From: Eretmocerus hayati
Taxonomy: Eukaryota > Arthropoda > Insecta > Hymenoptera > Aphelinidae
Direction: 5' to 3'
Length of the DNA: 64,000 nt
Assembly: GCA_029851415.1 (NCBI GenBank)
Contig: CM056743.1
Coordinates: 64,448,186 to 64,512,185, forward strand
The notes under the pieces are model-generated. The model saw only the letters and a program-made list of their open reading frames with translations. It searched no databases and was not told the origin of the DNA. The translations under genes were made by a program, and so were the position numbers. Position 1 is the stretch's first letter; each line of letters starts with the position of its first letter. This document shows, one piece after another, positions 1-10,139 of the stretch.

Positions 1-1049
1 CACACATAGGCCGCACAATTCACTCCACACGACCGAAATTCAACCCGACGAGGCCTGAACGCCGTCCGTCAGACACATAACTATACAACGAAATGACTCA
101 CCATACGTGAAATAGACCACCAAAATCACCTGGTAGGAAAAAATCTGCATAAGGTGAAAATGATATCCCTTTGAAGGATAACTGGCGACGGTGCAGCACG
201 AAGAGCTGAAAAGGCCAGGTCGCGTTCCGTGGCCACGATCTAGCGGTAGTCTTATAAACAAGGTCCAGAGAGTGGATCCGTATCGCGTACCAAAGCTCCA
301 CCCGCCGAGCGAGTCATTGCCCAGCATCGCAGTATACACAGCAACCACACATATCAAACACACGACACAGAACACAGTACACGGTGAACTCAATCACACC
401 CACCCGCGGGCGCACTCAGTAACTGAACAAAACTAGGGAAAATCCAAAAGCTATCATCGGCACTGTCGATGGTGATATTCGACATCCACAGCCAGGGCCG
501 AGCAGTAGCTCTGCATCTTGAAGATATACTTAGTCTCGAAGTACCAAACAGCTGATTTTCTTATCAGCCAGGAGAAATGCCAGCGAAAGATCGGCAATAC
601 TGTCGCATACTCCAGCTGACAAACCCAAGAAGAGTATACAATACTCTCTTGGAGGCTATGATACAATAACTGATTCCGTACAATCTCGAAGAGAGAGCTA
701 CTGTGCGAGATCAGTTCAAAAAATGAGCAGTGCGTCTCTTGGATCGATTTACGACCGACCGGCAAAACTGGAAAAATTTCCCCCAAATTTCCAAAGTTTT
801 CCAAAAACTTTCATTGAAACAGCATCCTTAGTAATCAGAGCTCACCCGTTACGAATTTCAGCTCAATCGGACGTTTTGTTCCGGAGCTACAATGTACACC
901 GCAGTGCATCCAAATTGCACCAACCGACACCACTTTTCACCCCGTGACACTTCACCCGCGCCACAAATCGTCGAAACTCACCATGAAACACATTAGGCAA
1001 CTTTCACTACACACACAGGTACACATTCAAGCACATACGAGGTCACCTT
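1..1049. other. Unassigned DNA
   Basis: I see no recognisable gene or repeat here. Short open frames exist on both strands but none carries a recognised motif. The stretch lies downstream, in the minus-strand sense, of the copia fragment that starts at about 1050, and could hold further unrecognisable copia sequence. Confidence 0.4.
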
Positions 1050-1905
1050 GAACCCGACACCTAGCTCAAGGCATCACCAATGATGATTATTGAAGGTCCA
1101 TCTAATTCGGTATCATTTTCGAGCCATGCTCTGTGTGATGTCATGTGCTGGCTAGCACCACAGTCCTGGTACCAGTTATTCCTAGATAATATATCCAAGT
1201 TTGTGGCAGACAGACTCACAGCTATGAGTGCTCGTCGATTTGCAGAACCCTGATCCTTTTCCTGGCTAGATTCTTTTTTCTCTGAACATTCTTTGGCGAA
1301 ATATCCTTCCTTATTGCAAATATTGCAACTGTAGTTTTCCCTCCAATATTCAATATATCCAGCAATCGGTTTGCCTCTGCATTCTCACTTGTAATAACCT
1401 TTCTTTCCAGATTTATGGCAGATGGCGTCTTCCGAAGCTGAGGACTTACCATCTGTCTTACATTTGGCTACAAAAGCACTTTGACCAGAAGTTTCGCTAT
1501 TCAGTCCATTCTGTTGGTTCAGTCTATCTTCTGCTTGACGCAGACGTTCATATGAATTGAGCAATGATTTTCCAATGACAGTAACATTGTCCCAGATAGA
1601 CCGATAGAAGTGCGATTTGGGTGGTAGAACTGCAAGGATTCGTTGTATGATTCATGATTCCTTCAGTTCTTCACCTTCAGCGGTGAGACAGTCTGCGTAT
1701 TCTTGAATCTGCAGACGGTTTTCTATTACCGACTTCTTTCCATCATATTTGTATGATATAAATTTCTGCTGCAGAGATTCAATGCTCGCATCTGAGCAGT
1801 TTGACGACCCATGGGAGAAATAGCTGATATTCCAGCTATATATATCAGCTGATTGATGCTGAGACAGTAGCACGCATATCTCATCGTTGTCGTCCGAGGG
1901 CGATT
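1050..1905 (-). pseudogene. Copia-type retrotransposon gag-pol fragment
   Basis: Read on the minus strand, this encodes the end of a copia Gag, a zinc knuckle and the start of the aspartic protease. The Gag part holds LQQKFISYKYDGKKSVIE and, after an in-frame TGA near 1650, IIQRILAVLPPKSHFYRS, both typical of the copia gag (UBN2) domain. The knuckle at 1286-1327 reads CNICNKEGYFAKEC, so tyrosine stands where the family has histidine. The protease start at 1151-1174 reads WYQDCGAS followed by QHMTSH, so the catalytic D-S/T-G is D-C-G. Frame breaks occur near the 5' side, and no integrase or reverse transcriptase is seen. It is a dead, truncated copy. The frames and motifs are read directly; the family assignment rests on known copia proteins. 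Confidence 0.82.
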
Positions 1906-2660
1906 GTTTGGCTTAAAATCATCGTAGAGAACTTTCAAAAGGAGAAAATTGGAGGTCATGAAAAGGCCTACAAGATCCCGTTGAGTTTTTCCCGATCCGT
2001 TCATGCCCGTGAGAATTACAGGTGATCGACGCGACTTGGAAAATTTCACTTTTTGATAGTGAATACTGGAAATGAAAAATTCGTGAGAAAAATTATTGAG
2101 TGGCATGAAAAGTTAGCACTCTTTTTGATCCTTGAGATGCTTTCCTCAAATTTGCAATACAACTAATAGCTTTTGAGCAGTAGATGTTTTTGTGCGAGTA
2201 TCGGTCTTCCATTATTTTTGGTGGGTACTGTAGAAGGGGCTACGTTGAGGTCTTCGGAGTTTACGGAAAAACAATTTCCATGGGGTGATAGATCATGGTT
2301 CAAGGGTTCAAAAATGCGATAGGTTGGAGGAAGGACCTAAAAGCACTTGGGCCCTTGTTTCACCCACACCCTCAATTCATGAACTTCCATTTTCACTTTC
2401 TCGATCCACGAAAGAAGTGAGATCCCCAGATGAAATATGTGAAGCACTCCCACAGTGAGCCTGCACCAAGTTCTGATTCGAATGAAAGAAACTCTCAAAA
2501 TTCCAACGGGATCGTATCAAATATGGGTCAATATAAATTCTCGGAAGAATTCTTACCGTAACTGACCACACGAGCTAATAATACTCAATTACTCGCCCTG
2601 CCTAAAAGAACCGACTTGTCTCAGATGACTTGGCTGAGCCGAGTTATCTCAGCTGTCTCA
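1906..2660. other. Unassigned, possible copia 5' part
   Basis: Minus-strand sequence upstream of the copia gag fragment. Weak gag-like coding may extend to about 2107, but the frame is broken. A 20-base motif at 2213-2232 (TTTTTGGTGGGTACTGTA) recurs at about 7799-7816. From 2613 to 2700 there is a short degenerate repeat around 'gacttggct'. No gene is supported. Confidence 0.35.
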
Positions 2661-2774
2661 GATCGCCGACTTGGCTCAACCGACTCGGCTCGATCTAGTT
2701 GTCAAAATTTGTGTCCAGATCGCAACTGAAAAAGCTAGTTGTATGGACAAAAGGTTGATTAATAAGGGTGGACT

Positions 2775-2890
2775 AAAAAAAAACGAAAAAAAAACACCGA
2801 TGTGGGTAGGTCTGGCCGACACCCGGGTGCGAACCTACGAACGATCGAATCGTCCGATCCAAAGTCCGACACCTTGCCTCGGGGCCAGCG
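2775..2890 (-). repeat. tRNA-like SINE fragment
   Basis: On the minus strand a box-B-like GGTTCGCACCC follows a 7-bp hairpin (CGGACGA...TCGTTCG) placed like an anticodon arm. A box-A-like GGCAAGGTGTCGG precedes it. The sequence ends in runs of T interrupted by CG. This fits the tRNA-derived head of a SINE rather than a working tRNA, because the T-arm and acceptor stem do not pair well. Confidence 0.35.
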
Positions 2891-2959
2891 AGGAAGGTCA
2901 GAAGTCTAGTCGTAACAGGCTTACTTGGAGTGTGAGTCGCTATAGCTATTACATATAGA

Positions 2960-4297
2960 AAATATTAGTAAACGTTGCGTCATCACTCATATATATACAC
3001 TCATACACTCAGTGAGTATGCTCGCCATCATATATGGTGAATGTGTGTGTATATATATACTTGCAGCTTTCCGGGCCTAGGATATTTCCGGGACTTATGA
3101 AAAAAAATTCGGGACTTACATATTCGCAACAGCTATATACGGGATTCCCGGAAATCAATGCATATATGGGCATATCTCAGGAACTATGCGATTTCGACTT
3201 TGAAATTTTGAGAATTTCCACAGTGGCAGCACACCTCCCATGAACTTTTGTTTGGTCCAAGTAATGCTCAAACAATGACGAAATACTTGCGTAAATCATC
3301 TTGAAGCTCCGCCGTGGATTCGTGAGGGAGTAGAAGATTTCCCTATGTATTTGAATGGAACCCTCATATTTCCGTAATTCTAATTGGCTCATGGGTATGT
3401 GAATACATGGCATCCTCGGTGTTGGAATAGAGGGAAGGAGATAAGTTTCATAGTTAACAGTGTCTTCTGAAGGTCTGTGGTACAAAGTGAAAATGTGCCA
3501 CAGTCGCCAGAATGCTCATTCTCGTCATTTGTCAATCCTCACAAGCTTCGCATCACGACCGAGATGAGGCTGTAGTAGGGGCGATCCTCATTGTCATTTT
3601 TTGAGGTACAAATATCAAATTACACGTGATTTTAATCCCAACGGAATCAAAATTTTGGTGTGCTACACGAAAAACGATTTTTTTGATCCCATTAACGCAA
3701 AAATAACTTTTCTCATTTTAAGCCGCATCGTCGTGCGGAATCGAGCACACTATCGTTCTTGGGCTAGATTTGTAGATTTTTGGATGTAGAATGAGATGTC
3801 GTTTCTACAGATACGGAATATTCGCCGCCCCTAGTGCTGCATCCATTAGAAGAGCGATACAGGAGAAAGTGTAAAATCGGAGTTCGTTTCAACGAATCAT
3901 CGCTACTCTGACGCATTGATAGGCACAGCCTTGGGCGAAACTCATATGTTTTCATATATTATAATTCATTACATATCCAATTTTCAGACCGATCGGTCAA
4001 CCGCCCCGCCTGTGGTGAGCTAAGGCGTGAGAGAATTATGCCCCTGTTCGGTCGAAAATTGCGTTTATCACGAAGAAGCGTCTCCCAGTACCTTTCTATA
4101 GCGAGTAATGGACTCCTGAATGATGCAGAATTGTTAAATATGAGTAAATCTTCAAAATAATCTAATGCGAGCGGCAGAGAAAACGCGAACGTTCTTCTGA
4201 CAACGTGAAAATGGGCCTGTTCGGCCAAACCGCATACTTCGTGAGATTTGCCCATAGACATATATATGAGCCACGACGAAACGCTAACTATATACTA
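2960..4297. other. Unassigned DNA with short AT repeats
   Basis: Contains short TATA/TGTG simple repeats near 2985-3060 and otherwise unremarkable AT-rich sequence. Short open frames on both strands show no recognisable domain. Confidence 0.4.
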
Positions 4298-4299
4298 TA

Positions 4300-5397
4300 C
4301 AGTACCTTCCAAAATTAATAGATCATGCATGGTCGAACTAAATTAATGATAACTTCGAATCCCTTCATCGTATGAAAATTTTGAAAAAAGGATCTTGAAG
4401 ATCACAAAAAAAATCTATCGGTCATGTGTTTCAAATATTTTTCAAGTGCTTTTTCAGTGCCCATAATCGACATTGAAAATCTAAAAAAATTCTTCTTAAG
4501 TGGATCGCCTACAACTTTGAGGGGAAAGGTCGGACCACAAAAATTCTTACGGGATCTTGCAGATCATTTGAAAATCTAGAAATTTGGTCCGTTGTAAAAT
4601 TTTTGTACGACCCTTCCCGTCTGACTTACGAGCTCCGAAAGAAAACTTTGTATTAACATAGGGTGCTTATGGAGATCCCGAAGCTGGTACCTCTCTCATT
4701 TCATCTTGATCTGTTCTAGTGCAAAAACCCACCAAAAAAATATCACGCTACATGATTTTGACGTAAAATGATCTCATCTTTCAGAAAAATATATCACATT
4801 TTGTCTCAGATTTGAAGTGACAACAATTTTCCAAGTTTTGTTATGAAAATTGATTTATTCCATGTTTTGGCCGTCCATATTATATTTGAAACAAAATCTG
4901 ATAGAATATTCTGAAAGATGAGATCATTTCACGTCAAAATCCTGTAGCGTGATATTTTTTGATGAGTTATTGCACTAGAATAGAGCAAGACGAAATGAAA
5001 TAGGTACAACCAGCTTCGGGATCTCCATAAGCACCCTATGTTAATACAAAGTTTTCTTTCGGAGCTCGTAAGTCAGACGGGAAGGGTCGCACAAAAATCT
5101 TACAACGGACCAAATTTCAAGATTTTTAAACGATCTTGTAGATGCCGTAGGAATTTTTGTGATCCGACCTCTCCCGTCAAAGTTGTAGGTGATCCACTGA
5201 CGAAGAATTTTTTTAGATTTTCAATGTCGATTACGGGCACTTAAAAAGCACTTGAAGAATATTTAAAACACATAAATCGATAGATTTTTTTGTGATCTTC
5301 AAGATCCTTCTTTCAAAATTTCTATACGATGAAGGGATTTGAAGTTATCATGAATTTAGTGAGACCACGCATGATGCATTAATTTTGGAAGGTACTG
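4300..5397. mobile_element. Foldback MITE with TA target duplication
   Basis: Two long inverted arms (about 4300-4820 and 4882-5397) enclose a loop of only about 60 bp. The ends are CAGTACCTTCCAAAATTAAT on the left and its inverted form on the right, each flanked by TA (4298-4299 and 5398-5399). TA duplications and a CAGT start fit the Tc1/mariner/pogo group. The arms are diverged by many substitutions but stay aligned along their length. There is no transposase, so the element would be non-autonomous. Confidence 0.8.
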
Positions 5398-5744
5398 TAT
5401 ATACTCATAGATGATAGCCATAGCGACCCGGTACACATCAAGTATAGCTATACCGTTTCACACTCCTAGTACGCCTGTTGCAGCTTGACTTCCAACCTTC
5501 TACCTTTCTAACCGAAAAACGAAGACAATCTTTTTTGAATCAAGTCAATCGGTCGAGAATCCGCGCGGATACGATTTGTGGCCTAAAATCCATGTTTCAC
5601 CCCATTGTGCGGCAGCGCGAATGTTCAGACGACGCGCCGCGACTCAAAATCACCCACCGAGATGTGAACGAAACGTTCGGTCGAAATATAAACACACGTG
5701 AGATAACGTTCATATCAAGGTTCAAGAGTGCAAGGAATGAATAT

Positions 5745-5813
5745 ACTCGTAGCCTAATGGTTATGGTTCCTGCTTTTTGCTCAGAGGGCCTCAGTTCAAG
5801 TCCCGAACATGCC
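5745..5813 (+). repeat. tRNA-like SINE head, left arm
   Basis: Box A reads GTAGCCTAATGGTTATGG and box B reads AGTTCAAGTCC, spaced as in a tRNA, followed by CATGCC and then a T-rich run. The middle (TTCCTGCTTTTTGCTCAGAGG) resembles an anticodon region. The acceptor ends do not pair convincingly, so it is read as a SINE head with an internal RNA polymerase III promoter rather than a functional tRNA gene. Confidence 0.55.
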
Positions 5814-6803
5814 AATTTTTTTTTTCTTGGAATTTTCTCTGGATTTCCTGACGTTGAAGGATCATCAAACTATGAAATACAAGAAACTCATTCCGTTCGT
5901 GTCTCTCGTCGACGTGCATGTTTCGTCGTTTTCTATTATAAAACCATTGTATTTATACGATCCACGTTTTGACGCTGAATTCCTAATCAGTGTAGAACGT
6001 GAACTATAAGTCGATTTTCAAATCGGTTAAGGCCTTAATTACCTACGTGGTAGGCTTTTGGCACATTAAACATTACATTCTCGTCTAAAACGCTGAAACT
6101 TTTTTTTCCGAGACAAGGGACTTGGGTGTAGATTTATTCTCCAAAATTCTCTCACAGATGTGACCCTTCCGGAAATTTCACATCTATTATTATTTTTCAA
6201 ACAACGAATAAATTAAATATCCAAAATCCATCATCAACAAAAAAGATATGTTTACTTTTTAGAATATTCACATAATTGAAGCTTCAATGGAGTATTCAAG
6301 ATCTATTTGCTATCATTTCGAAAGTGAATTTTGCAGCTTTTAACTTAATTTCTTCAAATTTGTAGTAGCTTACTATAGGTCTGATCTCCATAACTGGCTC
6401 CATTTAGGAATCATAAATGAAAATTCAAGAAACTTCGGCCCTTGAAAAACATTCATGTTGGTCTTCACATAGTTAAGCTCTGAGAAAATAATTTTCTTTA
6501 CATCACTCGCTTCACCAATTTTTGAAAATTGGATGGATCCATTGAGAATATTGGCATGTGCCAAAAGTCTAGCATGTAAGTAATCAAGCCTTCATTCGAT
6601 TCCAGAAGCGTTTCATGGTTCACGTTCTGCACCATTTAGAAATCCAGCGTCAAAATGTGGATCGTATAAATTCAATGGTTTTATGATAGAAAACGACGAA
6701 ACATGCATGTCGGCGAGAGACATGAACGAAATGAGTTCTTTTATCATAGTTTGATGATTCTTCAACGTCAGAAAATCCAGAGAAAATCCCAAGAAAAAAA
6801 ATT

Positions 6804-6873
6804 GGCATGTTCGGGACTTGAACCGAGGCCCTCTGAGAAAAAAGCAGGAACCATAACCATTAGGCTACGAGTA
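6804..6873 (-). repeat. tRNA-like SINE head, right arm
   Basis: Inverted copy of the tRNA-like sequence at 5745-5813. It reads box A TAGCCTAATGGTTATGG and box B GGTTCAAGTCC on the minus strand, with a few substitutions relative to the left copy. Confidence 0.55.
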
Positions 6874-7008
6874 TATTCATTCCTTGCACTCTTGAACCTT
6901 GATATGAACGCTATCTCACGTGTGTTTATATTTCGACCGAACGTTTTGCTTACATCTCGGTGGATGATTTCGAGTCGTGGCGCGTCGGCTGAACATTCGT
7001 ACCGCCGA

Positions 7009-7380
7009 GAAGAGATAGCCGCAGCTGCGGGAGTTTGTCCACCATGGCAGCGCCACCTCTCTCTCCACGCACTTCCCTGCGTGCAGGTGGCCCACTCTCG
7101 ATGCAGGTGCCCCGCCTTAGACGCACTACTCGGGGCTTAGAAATCGGGTAATCAAATAGATCCCACTGTACTGCATGAACGATTCTAGAATACCAGAGCC
7201 AAAAATTTATTACGTGGAACCCAGTGTACAGAGAAAAACGTTTCTGAACGGTTTATATCATCGTCCATCACCCTGTATTAGCTGATTCAATCAGTGACAA
7301 TCCGTTCACGTTAGCTGACGAAATGAGCTATCACTAGCTGATTCTCAGCTACCCTAGCTGATTTGCGCTGAGAGAGTACC
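7009..7380. other. Intervening DNA rich in AGCTGA motifs
   Basis: From about 7270 to 7365 the hexamer AGCTGA/TTAGCTGA recurs at irregular spacing. The rest shows no gene or repeat I can name. Confidence 0.4.
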
Positions 7381-7383
7381 TGC

Positions 7384-7762
7384 ATGGTTCCAAGGGCGTT
7401 CCGCCTTATCTCGACTCGACTCCGTTTGTGAACATGAAATATGACTTTGAGAAAAATTTCAAAGGACACATTATCGACGTAAAATTATCTGAACTTTCAG
7501 AAATTGTGGTTGGAATTCCTCTCAAATGCGCTCCTGAAGAGCTACGTTCGTTTTTCTTCACATAATCATGACTTTTCACTCAAAACAGAGTTTGAATCGA
7601 ACGTAGCTCTTGAGGAGCGCACTTGAGGGTGATTTTAATCACATTTTCTGAAAGTTTAGATCATTTTACGTCGTTATGCGTCCTTTGAAAATTTTTTCGA
7701 AGTCATATTCCATGTTTACAAACGAGGTCGCATCAAGATAACGCGAAGCGCCCTTGGAACAT
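7384..7762. mobile_element. Short foldback MITE
   Basis: Arms 7384-7552 and 7598-7762 are inverted copies around a 45-bp loop. They begin with GTTCCAAGGGCG on the left and end with its inverted form on the right. The arms are mutated relative to each other but alignable throughout. No coding capacity is seen, and target-site duplications are not clear. Confidence 0.72.
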
Positions 7763-7827
7763 ACAGTTAGCACGCCTATCTGATCGTTGTCGTCGTTATT
7801 TTTGGTGGGTACTGTATGTATTCGTGA

Positions 7828-7945
7828 AAAGGGCTTGAGTGCACTTAGGCTTTTTTGTCGATCATATGATGAGAGCTAGGCCCTTTTATCGATTGTATGA
7901 TGAGAGTTAGGTACTATGTCTATCATTTGAAGGCAGTTAAAGCCC
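7828..7945. repeat. Degenerate tandem repeat, about 35 bp
   Basis: Three diverged units of the form 'taggcccttttatcgattgt' followed by 'atgatgagag'. The same family, inverted, occurs at 15665-15847 on the far side of the P-type element. Confidence 0.5.
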
Positions 7946-7956
7946 TTGGACAGCTA

Positions 7957-7964
7957 GTTGTAAA
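7957..7964. repeat. Target-site duplication, left
   Basis: GTTGTAAA, identical to 14841-14848 on the other side of the P-type element. The length of 8 bp matches the superfamily. Confidence 0.92.
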
Positions 7965-7989
7965 CATGGTGTAAAGGAGATATGGTGTG
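7965..7989. repeat. P-type element terminal inverted repeat, left
   Basis: 25 bp, starting CATGGTGTAAAGGAGATATG, and perfectly inverted at 14816-14840. Beyond 25 bp the two ends diverge. Confidence 0.93.
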
Positions 7990-8142
7990 TTCACTTGGAG
8001 GACGAGTTTTCGTCGCGCTCTGCGCAGACCCCACCGTCAGCCATTTTGTCTGTTTACTGCAGCAGCCGACGGCAGCTGACAGCAGCTGAGCTGCCCGATT
8101 GTTTAGTTTAATTTGTTTTTTTCTCGTCATCAACAGACAGAA

Positions 8143-8503
8143 ATGCCAGTCTGTTCTGTGCTAGGATGTAAGAAAAGAAGTAAGAGTGTCGGTAATGATG
8201 GGACAGTACATTTTTTTCGTTTTCCTAAAGATCCCATCACAGCGAAAGAGTGGTACAAGTTTTGTGGTCGAGATGTGAGCAATCTCAAAGATCGTATGTT
8301 TCATCACTTGAGATCTTTTAGTAAGTACATGTTACCAGTATAATTAAAGAACTTTCTCTTTCCTCAATTTCAGCTCGAGTATGTTCGGTTCACTTTGACC
8401 CTAAATACTTGCACAGGCCACCACGAGAACACTACGACAAACCTCCTCCAATCACACATTTTCCTGGAGCTATTCCTACTTTGGAAGAAAATACTCAGCA
8501 AGT
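8143..8503 (+). CDS. P-type transposase exons 1-2: THAP domain
   Basis: Exon 1 is 8143-8320 and exon 2 is 8374-8503, joined across a 53-bp intron with GTAAGT and CAG borders. The joined product starts MPVCSVLGCKKRSK and ends the zinc module with VCSVHFDPKYL, giving the C2CH spacing of THAP domains with the usual C-S-x-H-F. THAP domains of P-type transposases bind subterminal DNA of the element. The ATG at 8143 is chosen because THAP proteins begin M-P-x-C. A further ATG at 8113 lies in the same frame but would add residues unusual for the family. Exon 2 continues with a proline-rich stretch after the zinc module. Confidence 0.85.
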
Positions 8504-8617
8504 GTGAGTTGCATAATCCATGTTCCTTAGTCAGTCAAATTGTATTGCTTTCAATGTGGCAGCAATCCTCGAAAGATGGACTTGGGTAAGCAATTACTTC
8601 TACTCTCATTTCTGTAG

Positions 8618-9473
8618 GACAAAGGTTAGGAGCAAACGCAAAGCTTTATTAGATATTTCTCCAAATATGTGTTCTATTACTTCAACTAAGAAGATAAATA
8701 TAAGCGATAATGGTTCTACGATTGCATCACCAAGAGATGGATTAGGAAATGTAGTTAGTGCACCAAGGTAACATTACTTTCAACTTACTCGCATAAGCAT
8801 ACATTCCCCAGATGCATACAACCTATTCATTAATGATTTGGTAGTGGAACTGGTTCACAATCTACGGATACTAGTGTAGTAGATGTCGATTCTCTAGTTA
8901 TACATGAATCAAACCAAAGAGCAAGTTTGACAGATGGGTTACAGTTTTTGAAAGAACATGGAATCACTGCCGATCACAATTATGTCAATCCAAATGTAGA
9001 GATGTTCAATGTGACTTCTTGTACTAGTTCACCAAATAGTGAGAGCACTAGTCTTTCTATGTCGAATCTAGTATCTATGGATTGAGTGAAGATTTTCAGT
9101 ATGAAGTTGCCGTGACCAAACAAAGCCCTATTATGGTTAATGTTGTTGATGTGGATCTCATCAGGTTAGTGTCATACAATGCAGATGATCTTGGGAATTG
9201 GTTTGAGCAAAGAGTCAATTTTTGGAATTCTTTCCAATATTGATACCTACTGCGCTTCTACTTTTACAGTCATGATGATGCAATGGATGCTCATGACACA
9301 ACCGCAATTTCACCAAGTAGCACAGAATTGACTACTTCTCGCATGAATGATTATGTTGAATCTGATAGTACAGAAAAATTATTACCAACTGTTCCTAATG
9401 TTTGTGGGCAAATTCATCAAAGTCCATCAATAGTTCAAGAGCAAGTTGGCATCTTATCCAAACCAATCAATAT
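8618..9473 (+). pseudogene. P-type transposase exons 3-5: Ser/Thr-rich linker
   Basis: Exon 3 (8618-8767), exon 4 (8845-9164) and exon 5 (9270-9473) all have AG/GT borders and keep phase with their neighbours. They encode a low-complexity linker rich in Ser, Thr, Asn and Asp between the THAP domain and the coiled coil. In exon 4 the frame closes at a TGA (9083-9085) after SMSNLVSMD and reopens one base away as LSEDFQYEVAVTKQS, so a single-base indel near 9080 is likely. An additional tiny intron there is a less likely explanation. No catalytic residue lies in this part. Confidence 0.7.
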
Positions 9474-10139
9474 GTGAGTATCATTGCTGTTATTATTAAG
9501 GGCTGCTGAATTGTATTCATGTTTTTGTTTGGCTAGTGTAATCCCAGTTTCAAAAGTGAATAAAAGATTTTAGATGCTTCGACATAATATCGATGGGTCA
9601 GAGTGGAAATTGAACCATGAGAAAACATAAGAATTGAAAGAAAGTATCCAAGAATATTTTGTGAAAAAAACTATGAAAATTTTGTAGGTTGATAGGAACT
9701 AAAAAAAAAAAAATTCACTTTGTAAAAGAATTATCTATGAATTTTTGGTAAAATGAAACTATCTAAAATTTTTTGTTAACAGAAATTAACTATCCATGCA
9801 TTTTTAGTTGAAAGTGACTATCTGTGAATTTTTAGTTGAAAGGATGTATCCATGAATATTTGGTATGTTTCTTTTAACTCAAAATTCATAGATAGTACTT
9901 TTCTTCCAGAACTGTTTGGATAGTTCTGTGTACAGAAACTTTTAGATATTTCCTTTGAATCAAATATCTTGAACTAATTCGGTGTATATTCATGTTTTCA
10001 AAATTATCTGGACTTTTGGGGATTTCTTCCAAAGGGATTTCATTGGAATATTTGGTTGGAACTATGGACTATTTTTATTTTCACAAAATCAACCGTTTCC
10101 GGACATTCTACTGAATTTTCTCCTATCATAAATTCGCAG
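9474..10139. other. Intron 5 of the P-type gene
   Basis: Starts GTGAGT and ends CAG. From about 9740 to 9900 it contains repeats of 'gaatttttagttgaaag' followed by an inverted version ('ttttaactcaaaattcat'), so the intron RNA could form a hairpin. Confidence 0.65.

Larger units (their letters stand above)
5603..7008. repeat. Inverted repeat with SINE heads in both arms
   Basis: The arms run from about 5603 to 6070 and about 6550 to 7008, joined by about 480 bp of unrelated sequence. The match is continuous: for example the 5640-5740 block and its inverted copy at 6870-6970 differ at few positions. Each arm contains one tRNA-like segment. Minus-strand reading of the left arm and plus-strand reading of the right arm give near-identical open frames, but this follows from the repeat and is not evidence of a gene. 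Confidence 0.8.

Noticed and set aside
5745..6873. Two functional tRNA genes
   Set aside because: Boxes A and B are good but acceptor stems do not pair and both lie within a repeat, so SINE heads are more likely.
6703..7140. 145-residue plus-strand frame and its twin on the minus strand at 5597-5815
   Set aside because: The similarity is produced by the inverted repeat; the frame covers the tRNA-like head and has no domain.
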